Positions 12,131-24,345 of a stretch of 64,000 nucleotides of DNA are shown here, piece after piece. Origin of the DNA: Taeniopygia guttata. Lineage: Eukaryota; Chordata; Aves; Passeriformes; Estrildidae. Every line of letters begins with the position of its first letter. The stretch's first letter is position 1. The notes beneath the pieces were generated by a model. The model worked only from the letters and a program-made list of their open reading frames with translations, was not told the DNA's origin and did no database searches. The DNA lies in the NCBI RefSeq assembly GCF_048771995.1, contig NC_133026.1, forward strand, positions 8,872,001 to 8,936,000, written 5' to 3'. The position numbers and the translations under genes were made by a program.

Positions 12131-15100
12131 CAGGAGCCGGGGCTGGGAGCTATAGAGGGAATTAAATGTGTATCAAATGTAAGTAATGCGGTGTTAAACA
12201 ACCAGCCCTCTCCTGGCAGGGGTGACCTGCAGGGGCCTCCCCCAGAGCACTGCCCAAGGGGTGGGCTGGGGGTGGAGGGGGATGTGTGTCCCTCCTGTGG
12301 CAGAAGCAGCTGGTGGGGGCTGGTGAATTTTCACCGTCTGCTCCCCTCTCCTGTGCAGGAAAAACCCCTGGACCTGCTCTAAAACACAGGCTGGGCAACA
12401 TGGATGATCTTGTCTAAGTCCTTCTCAGGTCATCCTACGGCCCGTGCAGCCCCTCCTCCCTGAACAACCACAGACTCGATGCAGTCCCACCTTCTCCATG
12501 AGCTGGGTTGGCTCTGTCCCCATGCTGCGGCACTTGTGGCACTTAAGGGGACCCCACGAGCCATGGAGGCACCTGAATATACACAAGGCCAACGAAGCAG
12601 TCCCCCAGGAGTGGGGTGGGTGCTGGGAGTGGTCTGCCAGAAACACTGCGTGGAAAGGTGAGCATGGCTGTAACAGGGCTGTGACAATGTGGGACTGTGG
12701 AGGACACACTTTGTTTCCTGCTCCCCTGTCCCCCTGGGTCTCCCTCTTAGTGCACATGAACATGAACATCCCTGGTCTCCTACTGCTACATCCCTCAGCT
12801 GATGCCACCTCCCTGGTCCAGCCCATCCCATGCTACCCTCCAGCACCCGAGGGCCACTGTGGGGCTGACACAGGTGTCTGAGTGTGTCACACCTGCACAC
12901 AGTGACTGAGGACATCCTGCGTCTTTCTGGGTGCTCCTTCACTGATTTGTGCTTAAACACCATCACAGAAGTTGTCTCCCACCCACATCGGGGGTGATGC
13001 CAGACCTCTCCATGATAGCTCGAGCAAAGAAAAGCTGTGCACAGAGTCCCTCCTGCAGCAGGCAGAGCTGGACTTTGCTGTCACCGGTGTCCCTGCGCTC
13101 TCCAAACGGGAATGTGCCAGGGTCCACAGATCTTGGAGGTTTCCTTCAGCTTCCATATTTAGGTGGTTCCCATCTCCATCTCCAGCCCTGTCTCTGTAGG
13201 ACCCCCTCTCCAACCAGGCAAAGCCTCTTGTAATTATTTTAGAGGAATTATTTGGAGAAATAAGAGACCCATGTGGATGGAGAGTGGAACACCTGCCACC
13301 TCTCCAGGATACACACGAAGCTTCTCTTCACCTTCAGGTTGTTCAGCCCTGGGACTCTTTGGGCATCCAGTGTGCATGTCAGAGGAACAACGTAAATGCC
13401 AGAAAGGATGACAGATAAATCATAAGGGTAGATTAATAATGGGGCAAATACTATTGTTTCCTGGCCAGGGCTCCAAAGGTTCATCCCATCCATGGTGGGC
13501 TCAAAAAAAAGCACCTAATGAGGTAAAACCTAAATGTGATCTGCTCTCACTACAGATGGCACCAAATGTCATTGTAGTAACATCAATCACAGCGAGTTCC
13601 TCCTGTGATTCAGGAGATTGTAATATGTGATTCCATAAGACTCTCATTGTGATTTAGCATTGATTAATATCCGTTCATAAAACGGTATAAAACTTACTTC
13701 TCTTCCATTGGAGAGCCCCAAACCGCATCCCAGCCAATAATTCAAAACCTCGTTAATGTAACTGCTAATTTCAGAGGCTGATGGGGATGGTTATGGTGTA
13801 CATGGGCTTGTGCTGAGGGGTCTGCATTAGGGGCAGGAAGAGGTTAGAGGAATTATTTCCAAAGCAGAAAATTGCTGTCCGGTTTAAATTATTTTAGGTG
13901 TTACGTGGTCATTCTGCTGTGCCTTCAGATTCACATCAGAGCTCCTGAGGCTTTAACCAGCACTTCGAAATGCCTGACTCTAAATGCTCAAAAAATCGAA
14001 TTATTTTGGAGATAAACCCCAGTATTTTTACCTGTGGCTTCTTGATTTCTGCATAGAATTCGGCCACCTTCCACTCCCAGTGAAGTGGCTGCTCTGAAGA
14101 TATTCACAGATACTGTTTGCTGTTTGCTTTCACTTTTTTTTCTGGAGGTAGGAGGCTCTGCTTGGCGCAGGGCCTAGTACAAAATAACTCATGCCTTTTA
14201 TTTCCTTTTCTCTTCTCTTTTTAAAGACATACCAGGGATTGCAATGTGCAAGCATAATGGTATGTCAGCCAGGAATCACGCTCTTGCAAAAAAAAAAAAA
14301 ATCATATTAGTGGAATGGGAAGCAGACTGAGTGCCTAGCAAAATATTTAGAGAATTACAAAAAAAAAAAAAAAAAAAAAAGGCTGAAAATTGACATCTGG
14401 ATGAAAACCAATATGTAATAGGAAGTTGAACACTTGGTGCTTTAATAGAAATAATTTTAATAGACAATAGAGAGTTCACAGGATTACTTGATAGGAAATA
14501 CATTGATAATGCAATTTTTTTCTTTGCAAAATATATGCAATGATTGCAGTTTTGGTTTAATAATAAATGTAACTTCAAAGGATCATTTGATTCAAACCTC
14601 TGCTTTTCTAATGGCATTCAGAATTATTAATATCTGTCTAGCCAGCTAAAGAGGTTTTTAAGAGAGTATGCTGTGTGTTCTGCAATTAGAGTAGCCATCT
14701 GCCCTTTATTAAAACTCCATTAACCTTTACATTAAAATACATTTAAAATGCAGACACACTGAGAATATCAGACACAAATAAAATAGATAAATCTAAGTGG
14801 TTTCTTCAGTTTAGTGGCTTATTTGTGCAGAACCTTGTCAAGTTGTGACACCTAAAATTTTCTGGGGACAGATAACAACCTAGAATAAATTTTTCCATGT
14901 TAAGGATGGGAAATAATTACAAGGAGGTAAAGGATCTAAAAATATCTCTGATTAAATTTTCTAGAACATGATCTTGTATATAGAAGGCTAGAAAATCGTT
15001 TGAAGTTCATACTATTAACTTCAGAATAAAACACTTAATTTTAAGAGCAGAATTAAATCGCTTTTCTTCTGCAGCTAATTACAGTGGAGCTATTTTTGTG

Positions 15101-15479
15101 GTAGAATGACTGATGCAAACAAAATGATTGAAAATTTTCTGAAAATATGAATATATATTGTCAATATAAACTCCAACAGAGCTCATGTAGATGCTGCTGC
15201 ATTGTTCATCGAGCCTCATACTGGTGACTCTCTTAGGAGTGAGAACAATGCTGATTTTCCCTGTCTGGATTATTATTACCGTTAGCAGAGCTGCTGACTT
15301 TGTCTGTAAATAAATATGCCTGAAATACCTTTTCTGAGACCTGTGTTTACTTGCTTCCGTTTTCACACATTTGAGTGGATTGATATTCCTGAATATCTGA
15401 AATATCTTCCTTATATTTTATTTTTTTTTAAACAAAAGTGGCTCAGCCATTTCGAAAACCCAGACTAAATAGACTAAAT
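12131..15479. other. Intergenic DNA, no gene seen
   Basis: Moderate GC to about 13350, then AT-rich. The short open frames have no recognisable domains. A21-type A runs at 14287-14299 and about 14360-14380 are simple repeats. The segment 13530-13720 (with ATCAATCACAGCGAG and TTGATTAATATCC) looks unique and could be a conserved element, but nothing stronger can be said. Confidence 0.4.
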
Positions 15480-15785
15480 AATTTCGTTTTTTCAGCTGGT
15501 TTAAAGTCTCCCGGTGAGGGTGTTTGCACACCCACCGAGCCCTGATTTACAGACGCGGCTGGCCGGGATCAGCCCCCCGGCACAGGGCGCACCTCCGGTC
15601 ACTGGTGCCGCAAACCCAACCTTTGGCCAAATCATAAAACTTCCCAAAGCTGCTCCTCCGTGAGCTGCACACCCTCCCGGGGGCTGCAGCAGCGCTGAGA
15701 GGGGATTGGGAGCTCGGCGAGGAACAGCGAGAGCCGGGCCAGGGATGCTCCGGGTACCGCAGCTGCGGGGCCGGCGGGGAATTCA
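15480..15785. other. GC-rich flank of the minisatellites
   Basis: An abrupt GC-rich segment in AT-rich DNA. It contains a short hairpin-capable GGGTGTTTGCACACCC near 15518-15533. No gene evidence. Confidence 0.4.
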
Positions 15786-16169
15786 GAGCTGGGGGACCCC
15801 AGAGACGGAGATGCTGGAGCTGGGGGACCCCAGAGACGGAGATGCTGGAGCTGGGGAACCCCAGAGATGGAGATGCTGGAGCTGGGGAACCCCAGAGACG
15901 GAGATGTTGGAGCTGGGGAACCCCAGAGACAGAGATGCTGGAGCTGGGGGACCCCAGAGACGGAGATGCTGGAGCTGGGGAACCCCAGAGACGGAGATGC
16001 TGGAGCTGGGGAACCCCAGAGACAGAGATGCTGGAGCTGGGGGACTCCAGAGACGGAGGTGCTGGAGCTGGGGGACCCCAGAGACGGAGATGCTGGAGCT
16101 GGGGGACCCCAGAGACGGAGATGCTGGAGCTGGGGGACCCCAGAGACGGAGATGTTGGAGCTGGGGGAA
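15786..16169. repeat. 31-bp minisatellite, about 12.4 copies
   Basis: The unit starts GAGCTGGGGGACCCCAGAG and continues ACGGAGATGCTG, 31 bp. Copies begin at 15786, 15817 and every 31 bp to 16158, exactly 12 intervals without an insertion or deletion. Sequence variants are mainly single transitions (GGGGGACC/GGGGAACC, ACGGAG/ACAGAG, GATGCTG/GATGTTG). CTGGGGGACCCCAG is nearly palindromic. Because 31 is not a multiple of 3, every frame reads the same 31-residue peptide cycle; these open frames are not genes. Confidence 0.97.
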
Positions 16170-16260
16170 GGGACAGGGTGCTGGGAGGGGAGGAAGGACA
16201 GGAGGGGTGCGGGGTGGTGAGAGGCAGCGACTGTGGAGCAGCAGGCAAAGAGGGAGAGGT

Positions 16261-16950
16261 CAGTGATGGTCAGTGATGGTCAGTGATGATCAGCGGTGGT
16301 CAGTGATGGTCATTGATAGTCAGTGATGGTCAATGATGATCAGTGGTGGGCAGTGATGGTAGGCAGTGGTCAGCTATGGTCATCAGTGGTCAGCAATGGT
16401 CATCAGTGGTCAGTGATGGTCAGTGATGGTCAATGATGATCAGCGGTGGTCAGTGATGGTCAATGATGGTCAGTGATGGTCAGTGATGGTCAGTGGTGGG
16501 CAGTGATGGTCATTGATGGTCATTGATGGTCAGTGATGGTCAGTGGTGGGCAGTGATGGTAGGCAGTGGTCAGCTATGGTCATCAGTGGTCAGTGATGGT
16601 CATCAGTGGTCAGTGGTGGGCAGTGATGTTAGGCAGTGGTCAGCTATGGTCATCAGTGGTCAGTGATGGTCATCAGTGGTCAGTGATGGTCAGTGATGGT
16701 CAGTGATGATCAGCGGTGGTCAGTGATGGTCATTGATGGTCAGTGATGGTCGGTGATGGTCAGTGGTGGGCAGTGATGGTAGGCAGTGGTCAGTGATGGT
16801 CAGAAGTGGTCAGTGATGGTCAGAAGTGGTCAGTGGTGGTCATTGATGGTCAGTGGTGGTCAACAATGGTCATTGATGGTCAGTGGTGGTCAGTGATGGT
16901 CAGCAATGGCCAGTGGGGGTCAGTGATGGTCTGCAATGGCCAGTGGTGGT
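16261..16950. repeat. 10-bp minisatellite CAGTGATGGT, 69 units in perfect length register
   Basis: All 69 consecutive decamers from 16261 to 16950 keep the 10-bp phase. Variants are substitutions only (CAGTGGTGGG, CATTGATGGT, AGGCAGTGGT, CAGCTATGGT, CATCAGTGGT, CAGCGGTGGT). A longer pattern recurs: blocks beginning CAGTGGTGGG lie at 16341, 16491, 16541, 16611 and 16761, several followed by AGGCAGTGGT and CAGCTATGGT, which shows duplication of multi-unit segments. No coding significance is apparent. Confidence 0.97.
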
Positions 16951-17780
16951 CAGTGCTCTCTCAGTCAGCTGCCGCTGCTGTGCTCAGTGGCTGCCCACAG
17001 AGGAGAGAATTCCTGATGGTCCTGGGATTAAATAACCTCATTTTCACTGCAGAACCGACTTGGCAAAAAGTCTGACGTGGCAAACTATTTCAATCCACAC
17101 TGCAAGAAAATGCTTTTACTTGGCTTGACAGAGTATTCTCAAAACTCTGTTTTCTCAGAAAGCTGTGCAACATTTGCAGTTTATTTTTATTCAGAATAAA
17201 CAAAATGTCAAAATTACAGAGTTTCCCAAAAAACACAAATGCTGCTTCCTTGAAGGCTCTGGTCTCAGTGATCCCTGGGTATCAGATGGTACAATTTAAA
17301 TTCAGATCCCAGTAATGCCCTTCTGATGACAAAACTGTTGAGGAATTTAATAATATATTTCCATGGACTATCATGCTATTTTCTTAATGGTATTTTCAAT
17401 AGCAGAATCTACATCTCTGGAAAAAAGAGCTCAGTTTTCAAACATGTTTGTAGTTTTCTTAGCTGGGTTTATATATGATCCTTATATTGACAGTAGTTTT
17501 TGATTAATATTGTGTATAACATTCCTTAATGCATCAGTTGAATTAATTATGCAGAAACATTTGGCCACCTGGACGTACTATTGATGAAATGACATTTTAT
17601 TGACAAAATAACAATTTAATACTGAGCTGTCCTAAAGCTCTCTGCTGAATAGATTATTTCAGCAAGTAGAAGAGGGGCTGTGGGCAACTTGGAAGATCCT
17701 TTTGTTTCCCCCAGAGCTTCTCAGTGGGCTGTGAGTACCTCAGGATTGCTATTGGAAGTTAGTACTGGGCTGCTTTGTGT
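16951..17780. other. Intergenic DNA, no gene seen
   Basis: AT-rich sequence without a recognisable gene or clear repeat. Confidence 0.4.
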
Positions 17781-17900
17781 CCTCAAGTCCAAGTTGGACA
17801 GGGCCCTGGGAAACCTGGTCTAGTGAGTGAATCCCTGCCAATGGCTGATCTTTAAGGTTCCTTCCAACCCAAATCATTCAATGATTCTGTGATTCCATGA
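17781..17900 (+). mobile_element. CR1 LINE 3' end fragment
   Basis: The order AGTTGGACAGGGCC, CCTGGTCTAGTG, CTGATCTTTAAGGTTCC, TTCCAACCCAAATC and then ATTCAATGATTCTGTGATTCC is the avian CR1 3' terminus with its degenerate ATTCTATG octamers. It is 5'-truncated, as is usual for CR1. Confidence 0.85.
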
Positions 17901-20332
17901 CTCTGACAATGGGTAATACACAGAGGAGTGGTTTCATCCACAGCTTCTGCTGGCTGAGCTCAGTGTAGTTTTCAAAACGGTACCTGTGGGTCATGGCTCC
18001 AGCACTCCCTTTTGGCAGGGGCTCTGCTCTGGCTTTTTTTGACAGTTCAAATTATATTAAATGTGTAGAACCAAGGCCAGGTGATAAACATGGCTATTAA
18101 AAAGAAAAAAAGAGCTGTCTCCACCTGCAAAAAGCCCTGGTTTGATGCCCTACCCACATGTGAAAGAGAGGAGTGCTCAAAATTTCCCCTTCTCACCACA
18201 CTGTGCACAGTATCATCTTGCTTTGTGGTCTCAAAAAAGCTTGGTTTAGCTTTTGCCACGTATTTGAATCCCAGACTTTAAAAACAAACTGTACTTCAAA
18301 ATGATAGATTTAAACTGGGATTTTCAAAGGCTTATGAGTGACTTTGGAACAGAAGTCCTATGAAAATGCTGGGGTCTTCCATCATTTGGGCACCTTTAAA
18401 AAAATCATATTCTTTATCAGGACTTTACTTTAACTTCCTTAAAAAATTGGAGTGTAGAGGTGGCCCTGATGATGGAGAATAATATTGACTTTCTGTAGCT
18501 GATAGCAGAGATGTGAGTGGGCTGGGAGTTCTCCAACCAGATGTTTTTCTCTTGGAAAACGCTGATTTATTAAAATGGAAACTTTTCATGGGAACATATC
18601 AGTACTGATTAAATTTTGTTGAGAGAGATTGCTAGGGCCTGAGCCAGAATCTCTGACTGTAACAAAAAATGAAATCTTTGAATGGGGAATGGCCAGCAGG
18701 TCAGGGCAGCCATCTGGAGCCTGCCTGGGTCAGGTAGAGGAGCTGAAGGGCTGTGAGTCTCTCACATAACTGACAAAGCCCTTGGGCTATTCCTTACTCC
18801 AAGGATCATCTACTGGTTTGTCATAAAGCAAACTTAAAAACTTCTCCAGCTTGTTGCTATATGTGACAGGAAGAGTATTTCTTGCCTAGGTTGTTGTGAG
18901 AATTAAATGCTTGCAGTGTCTGATCTATCAGATTATTGCTATTGCATTATTAATACTCATTTAGAGAGGAAAGTGCACTGCAGGGTACAATCATCAGGAA
19001 CATTTTGAAGAGGATGGGTGAACATCAAGTCCAAAGACTCAATCCTCCTGAAGCAAATTACTGGTAACTGCATTATGGTGAGTTAATATCAGTAAATGTT
19101 ATTAGCGTGAGAGTTTCTTCCCATGTCAAAATGATGTTAATACAATATTAGTGATGCAGGTCTTTGGTGTCAACATAAGAATATCAAATGCAAGTGGAGG
19201 AAAATTGTATTGGATTGTGGAGATGATGGCAAATCAATGACACAGAAAATCTATGAGAGCAGTTCACGGTGACACAAGAAAGCAGTGTCTGCATAAATCA
19301 GCACAGGCCAATGGACACTGAAAAGAAATTTCCATGCAAGATTAAGTGAACAGTTATCACGTCAGGACTACGTGAAATAAGTGCTGCAAAATGAGGATAC
19401 CGAGATGCTGACATTTAGACCAACCAATGCCAACAGAAACTGCTCTCAAGAAAAGAAACAAACAATGCTCCTCCAGTGCAAACTCTGACAGCAGCAGGAG
19501 CAGCTGCTGGGCTCCATCAGGCCTGGGAGCTCCTGTGGTGGATCAATCCCTGCAGCATTTGGTGCTGAGCAAACACAGACCTGTACAACCCCTCCTGGCT
19601 CAGAAAGCTGCCACAGATGGGGACAGCAGATATCTGTAAGGGGACATGGCAAGGACAGTCCAAAAGACAGCAGGGGCAACGTGGGGACAGTGGCCTCTGC
19701 TTTGCTGAATTTTCTGTGTGGAAAGGAGAGAGGTGAAGGATGAGGAGTGTGATGCTCTGGGGACTCATGGGGTCACAGAGAAGAAGGAGAAGGGACTGGA
19801 GAACTGGAGTGGGAGTTGGAAAGCTGATGCTGATGGGAAAGAAAAGCTGATGTTGGAGTCACCCAACACATTTTCTAACGAGGTGTGTGTCTAAGAAGGT
19901 AATCAGTGTGTTTAAGGGAGATGAGTTGATATGTTCCCATCACCTTACCTTTTTGCAGTGTGACATTTGGGGAATATTCTTGGCTGTGTCTGATCCACCT
20001 GTCCATCCAGCACTGCAGCCCAGCTGAGAAGCTCTGTCACATTTCCACTCAGTCCAACCTAAAGCCCAGAAGGGCATCACAAAATGTGGAACTGGGTGAG
20101 AGAGCTCACAAATATTTGTGATCCGGCACAGGTACTGCAGACACCTACCCTGGGAAGGAATTTGGGCAGGAATGAACCCTGCCCCAAACATTGCACTGTG
20201 TAAACACCTCCTCGATGTCGCAGGCTCAGCCCAGCCCGTGCATGGTCCCATCTCCCAGCAGGTTCCCTGTGTATCTTGGACTCAAGGTGTTCTCTGCTCT
20301 GGGTGGAAGTGAGTCTGCATTTTCCACATTTA
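17901..20332. other. Intergenic DNA, no gene seen
   Basis: AT-rich to moderate-GC sequence with only short, unrecognisable frames. A stretch around 18890-19150 with several ATTA cores may be unique regulatory DNA, but this is not testable here. Confidence 0.4.
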
Positions 20333-20390
20333 GTACACATTTACTGTACATTTACTGTACATTTATTGCACATTTATTGCACATTTGTTT
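20333..20390. repeat. 11-bp tandem repeat, about 5 copies
   Basis: Units read TGTACATTTAC with TGCACATTTAT variants, in series from TACACATTTAC to TGCACATTTGT. It is a short, diverged minisatellite. Confidence 0.85.
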
Positions 20391-21640
20391 AGTTGAGGCC
20401 CAGTGAACCGGGTCTCAGGGAATTCAGTGGGAATTTTGCCACCAGTTTGACAGCGAATAGGACCAGGCCTTGTGTCTGCAGAGCACTGTAAGTGTCCTAA
20501 TGTGCTTAAAGTGTTTATAAAATTACTTAAGTCAGGCACATATTTCAGTCCAGCCCATTAGCCTTTCACATGTGTTTGTGCAGAGCACAGTGCCCAGGCA
20601 GACTGGCGGCTTGTAAATGTTAAATCAGCATAAATATCACAGCCTCCACGAGGCCCATTCGTGTGGCAACTCACAGCATGATTAACATAATGCAGGGAAA
20701 GAAAATATTGACATTTTATAAATCTGTATTTCCATAATGCTGCATGAAAAGTGCTATCTGTGATACTAATGGACACCTAATTAATGTTATTACAATACTT
20801 ATAGCTCACTGAGAAGCTGATGAGAGTAAAAGAGATAAGATTAAAAGAGAGAAGAGTAGCAGTAATTTTTGGCAGCAAGCTCTGGTGCAGCTCTTGTTTC
20901 AACTCCTGCTGCAGTCACTGCTGGCATTTATGGCTCTGGAAGTTCAGGGCCTGCTCCTGCAAGGGTGTTGGATGGTAAAGGGGAACAGAGGGTGCTGAGC
21001 AAGAAAAATCAGATTTGGGAATGAATCAGAGAGATTTTGTTGCTGGTGACATTAGTGGCTGCTGCTCAGAGCTGTCTTGACAAAGCTGAGGGAGATGGAG
21101 GGACCTCAGTGACAGCGACTGTGGCAGCAATGCTACAGGGAAATGCTCGAGGAGAAAACACAGAGTCCTCTCCTAGCATGGTCTCTTGCAAATGTGAGGT
21201 TCACAAGGTTTTGTGGGGTCCAGTTAAGTTTCTATTTTGTTGTCTAGTTAAGTTTCATAGCTGGTTTCCCAGACCTTGCCATTAACCAGCAAGTTTGGTT
21301 GGATCACAGTGATGACAAGCAGGTATTGGCTCAGCCTTGCACAGGTCTGGGTGAGGAGCTGCTGAGCAGCATCTGAAGAAGCATTCCTGTAACTTGGAAT
21401 TGTGCTACTCCCTGCCATCCTCAGGAGCTGAGCAGGGGCATCTTGGTGGGTCAGGAAGGCTCCAGCTGTGTCAGCCTGGGCTCCAGGCAGGCAGCGAGGA
21501 GCTGGACCTGGCATACCCCATCCACAGCAGGAATACTGGGGACCTACCAACATCACAGGACATTGTGGTGGGGTGGATGGGAAAATGAAAAAACAACATT
21601 GAAAGCCACCCTTGGGCTGAAAGGCTCGCAGTGGTCAGAA
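20391..21640. other. Intergenic DNA; 20600-20860 possible conserved element
   Basis: No gene is seen. The piece 20600-20860 is AT-rich, non-repetitive and rich in homeodomain-like cores (CCTAATTAATGTTATTAC near 20776). It is a plausible regulatory element. Confidence 0.35.
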
Positions 21641-22007
21641 AAGAAAAGCTCAGGATGATGCTTTTTGTTGCCCTGATTTTTCAAAGTGTAAAGTTTTCTT
21701 TTATAATTCTTTTGAAAGTTTTAAAGTGATTTAAAATGTTTTCTATGCCTTCTGATGTTTACATATTTCTACTGGAGTTCTCATGCACTGTTCATGTAAA
21801 TAATGATTGTTTTGCATTTTTCTTTGTGGGAGGAGAGAATTGATGGACTGTTGGTTTTACCAGTGGTTGGAGAGGTGGTAATTTCATCCTCCAATCCATT
21901 GTCACTTTTGGAATTCTATATATTGCGAGGTCAGAAATAAAATTGGCTCTTTTTCTCTTTTGAACTTAACAAGTTTCTGTGCACTCATTTCGAGTCCAGT
22001 AGCGACA
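21641..22007 (+). mobile_element. Probable solo LTR or LTR fragment
   Basis: The segment has U3/R-like features: a TATA-like CTATATATT at about 21916, AATAAA at 21936-21941, a T/C-rich stretch after it, and a terminal GTAGCGACA. The phrasing resembles passerine endogenous retrovirus LTRs as I recall them. The 5' boundary is uncertain and no target-site duplication was found. Confidence 0.45.
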
Positions 22008-23934
22008 GCTTTTCTCTAACAGAGCTGCAGCGTTTGTAGTGACATCGATTCATCTCTGGGACATACAGACTTGCCTTTTTTCTCTGCTGTTTGAAGAATG
22101 CAAGTATTTCCTGGAAGTGTGGCAGGTACATTGATATTGACTGTATTTCAAAGAGCATCTCTTTTCTCCAGCCTCTGGAGATGTGGGGCACTGGTTGAAA
22201 TGCTGACCTTGCTGGAAAGCTCAGTCCTGCAGCGAGGTTCTCTCTGCATTTTCCTGCCTGCACACACCAGCCACTGTCAAAAAGGACTCTGCCAGGCTAT
22301 TGCAGGGGAATACAAATAACACACAGCAGTGCTAGAACTGCCTTGTGCCATTAAAGGCAAATCCTCAAGTGAAATTACTGTGAGTGCACCAGGAACTCTT
22401 AGTACCTTAGGACTGATGTGTGATTTGTGGATACCTGCAGACACTAATCCTCTGCTGCTTACTTGTCTTCACCTCCAGGGGTGTTGATTTTGCTTCCACC
22501 ACATTTGATCAATTAGTTTTAGTGGCTAGGACATAATTTGTATGTTGAATAGCCCAAACTCTTTAATACAAGGCTGTTTGCTCCCAGAGGGGTTTAGAAT
22601 TTTGCTAAAAGATGGCAAAGAGCCACTATTGCTATCTTGAATCACAGTCTAGTTCCAGAACAATCAACTCTAAGTTGTTTAAGAAGGCTGGGTACATTAA
22701 AGTGGCTGTAAATCAGCATAATGAAAACAACAGTACATACAGAAATTCATTACATATCTGATGTGCTGGGGTGTTATTTTTTTATTTGGTTCATTTTACT
22801 TTATGATTGTTTTGCAGCATAAAATTCAGCCGATGGATGTGAAGTTACAACTGCTTCCACCTCTCACAGTAAACAGAAAGCATTAAAAAAAAAAACAACA
22901 AAAAAACCCACCTAAATGTTTTATTATAATAAAGTTACTTGAGGCCAAGAGTTCAATAAGGAGAATTTATAAACATATCATTTCAGATCTTGGAAGGATT
23001 TCAACATAATTTGCTTGTGTTATGGTAAGTGAGGTGAAATCCATCTACAAGTCTCTCTGGAATAATAAATATATGGAAGTGTCTTTTTATATTTGCTGTG
23101 AATTTACTGTAGCACAAAAATGCTCTAGACTATTCAAATAAAATATGCATGACTTTTGGGCAAGGAAGAGATTCTTAATACATTCTTCTCTTATATAAGT
23201 TAGATTCTATTTCCCCACAAAACACAAACCTCGCTCTCTCTTAACTATTTTGACTCCAGTAGTGTTACTCAGAGAGTAAGGCTCTGAAGAATCAGCCCCA
23301 GGGCCCCAGCTTTCAGCAATATTTTTGAATATGTTGTCATCTAAGCTGACAGTGTAAATAAATTATAATAATTGAGACTTCATTTTATGTCCATTTGTAA
23401 ATGAACATAGATTTTTCAATTTATCTAAGTAATTAACCTTTATCAGCACTGCTGGCTGTAATGCAATGACCATTTCATACACAAACAGCCACAGGTATTT
23501 TGGGCTTGGTAACCAATCTACTTCTGAGCAAAATCTCTGTTGTGCAGGTGGGTATGGCTGAAGAGTCAACTACTGCAAAACTCCCCGTCACTGTTGGCAG
23601 CTGCCTCTGCAGGACAGCGAGAGATGGGGTTGCTGAAGGGAACAGCTCTCCTAGAGAAGGACAGTTTCTCATTTAGTGACACTGCTGAGATTTTCACCTT
23701 TGCTGCCATTCACCACTGGAGCAGAATGAACCTTTATTTAAGTAAACACAGAACTTTTAAGCCTTGCACAGGGCGTAGGAAAAAAAAAAAAAAAAGGATG
23801 GTCAATCAAAGCTTCTGGTGAAGATTTATTTAGGGGAGTTGTTAGTCAGTAGAGGTTATATATCCCAAGTCCCACTCAAATAGAAATACTGCCTCTTGTC
23901 CAAATATCTGGTTTTAGGCTCATTTCCTAGGGCC
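22008..23934. other. Intergenic DNA, no gene seen
   Basis: AT-rich sequence with short A runs (22884-22910, 23780-23796) and no recognisable gene or high-copy repeat. Confidence 0.4.
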
Positions 23935-24345
23935 TTGTTATCCACTATTGTAAATGCAGGTGAACCCGGTGGGAAGAAATGATGATGTCTGACTCCAGTT
24001 CAGAAGGCTGATTGATTTCTTTATTATAACTATGCTAAAATACATTAATATACTATATAAATGAAAATACTACAACTACATACTACTTATTCTAACTAAC
24101 ATATCTCACTCACAACTTCGTGATCCTCTCTGGAGAGTCCAGCCACATGTGGATTGAATTGGCCATCAGGCTCAAACAATCCCCACCAGAATCCAGTTAA
24201 GCAATCACCCCAGGTAAACAATTCTGCAAACACATCCACATAGGAAAAACAAGGAGCAGAACTAGAAATTGTTTTCTCTTTCTTTCTCTCTGTACTCCTC
24301 TATGAAAAATCCTGAGAGAGAGAGAAATGTGCTTGCCACAGTTCA
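23935..24345. mobile_element. Probable LTR fragment (songbird endogenous retrovirus type)
   Basis: The sequence runs from GCAGGTGAACCCGG through GATGTCTGACTCCAG, an A/T-rich stretch with ACTATGCTAAAATAC, then AGAGTCCAGCCACATGTGG, CAGGTAAACAATTC and GAGAGAGAGAAATG. This order of modules resembles passerine ERV LTRs. Boundaries, orientation and target-site duplication could not be fixed. Confidence 0.45.

Noticed and set aside
15547..16276. Open frames over the 31-bp minisatellite
   Set aside because: All three frames read the same cyclic peptide because 31 is not a multiple of 3. There is no start context or domain.
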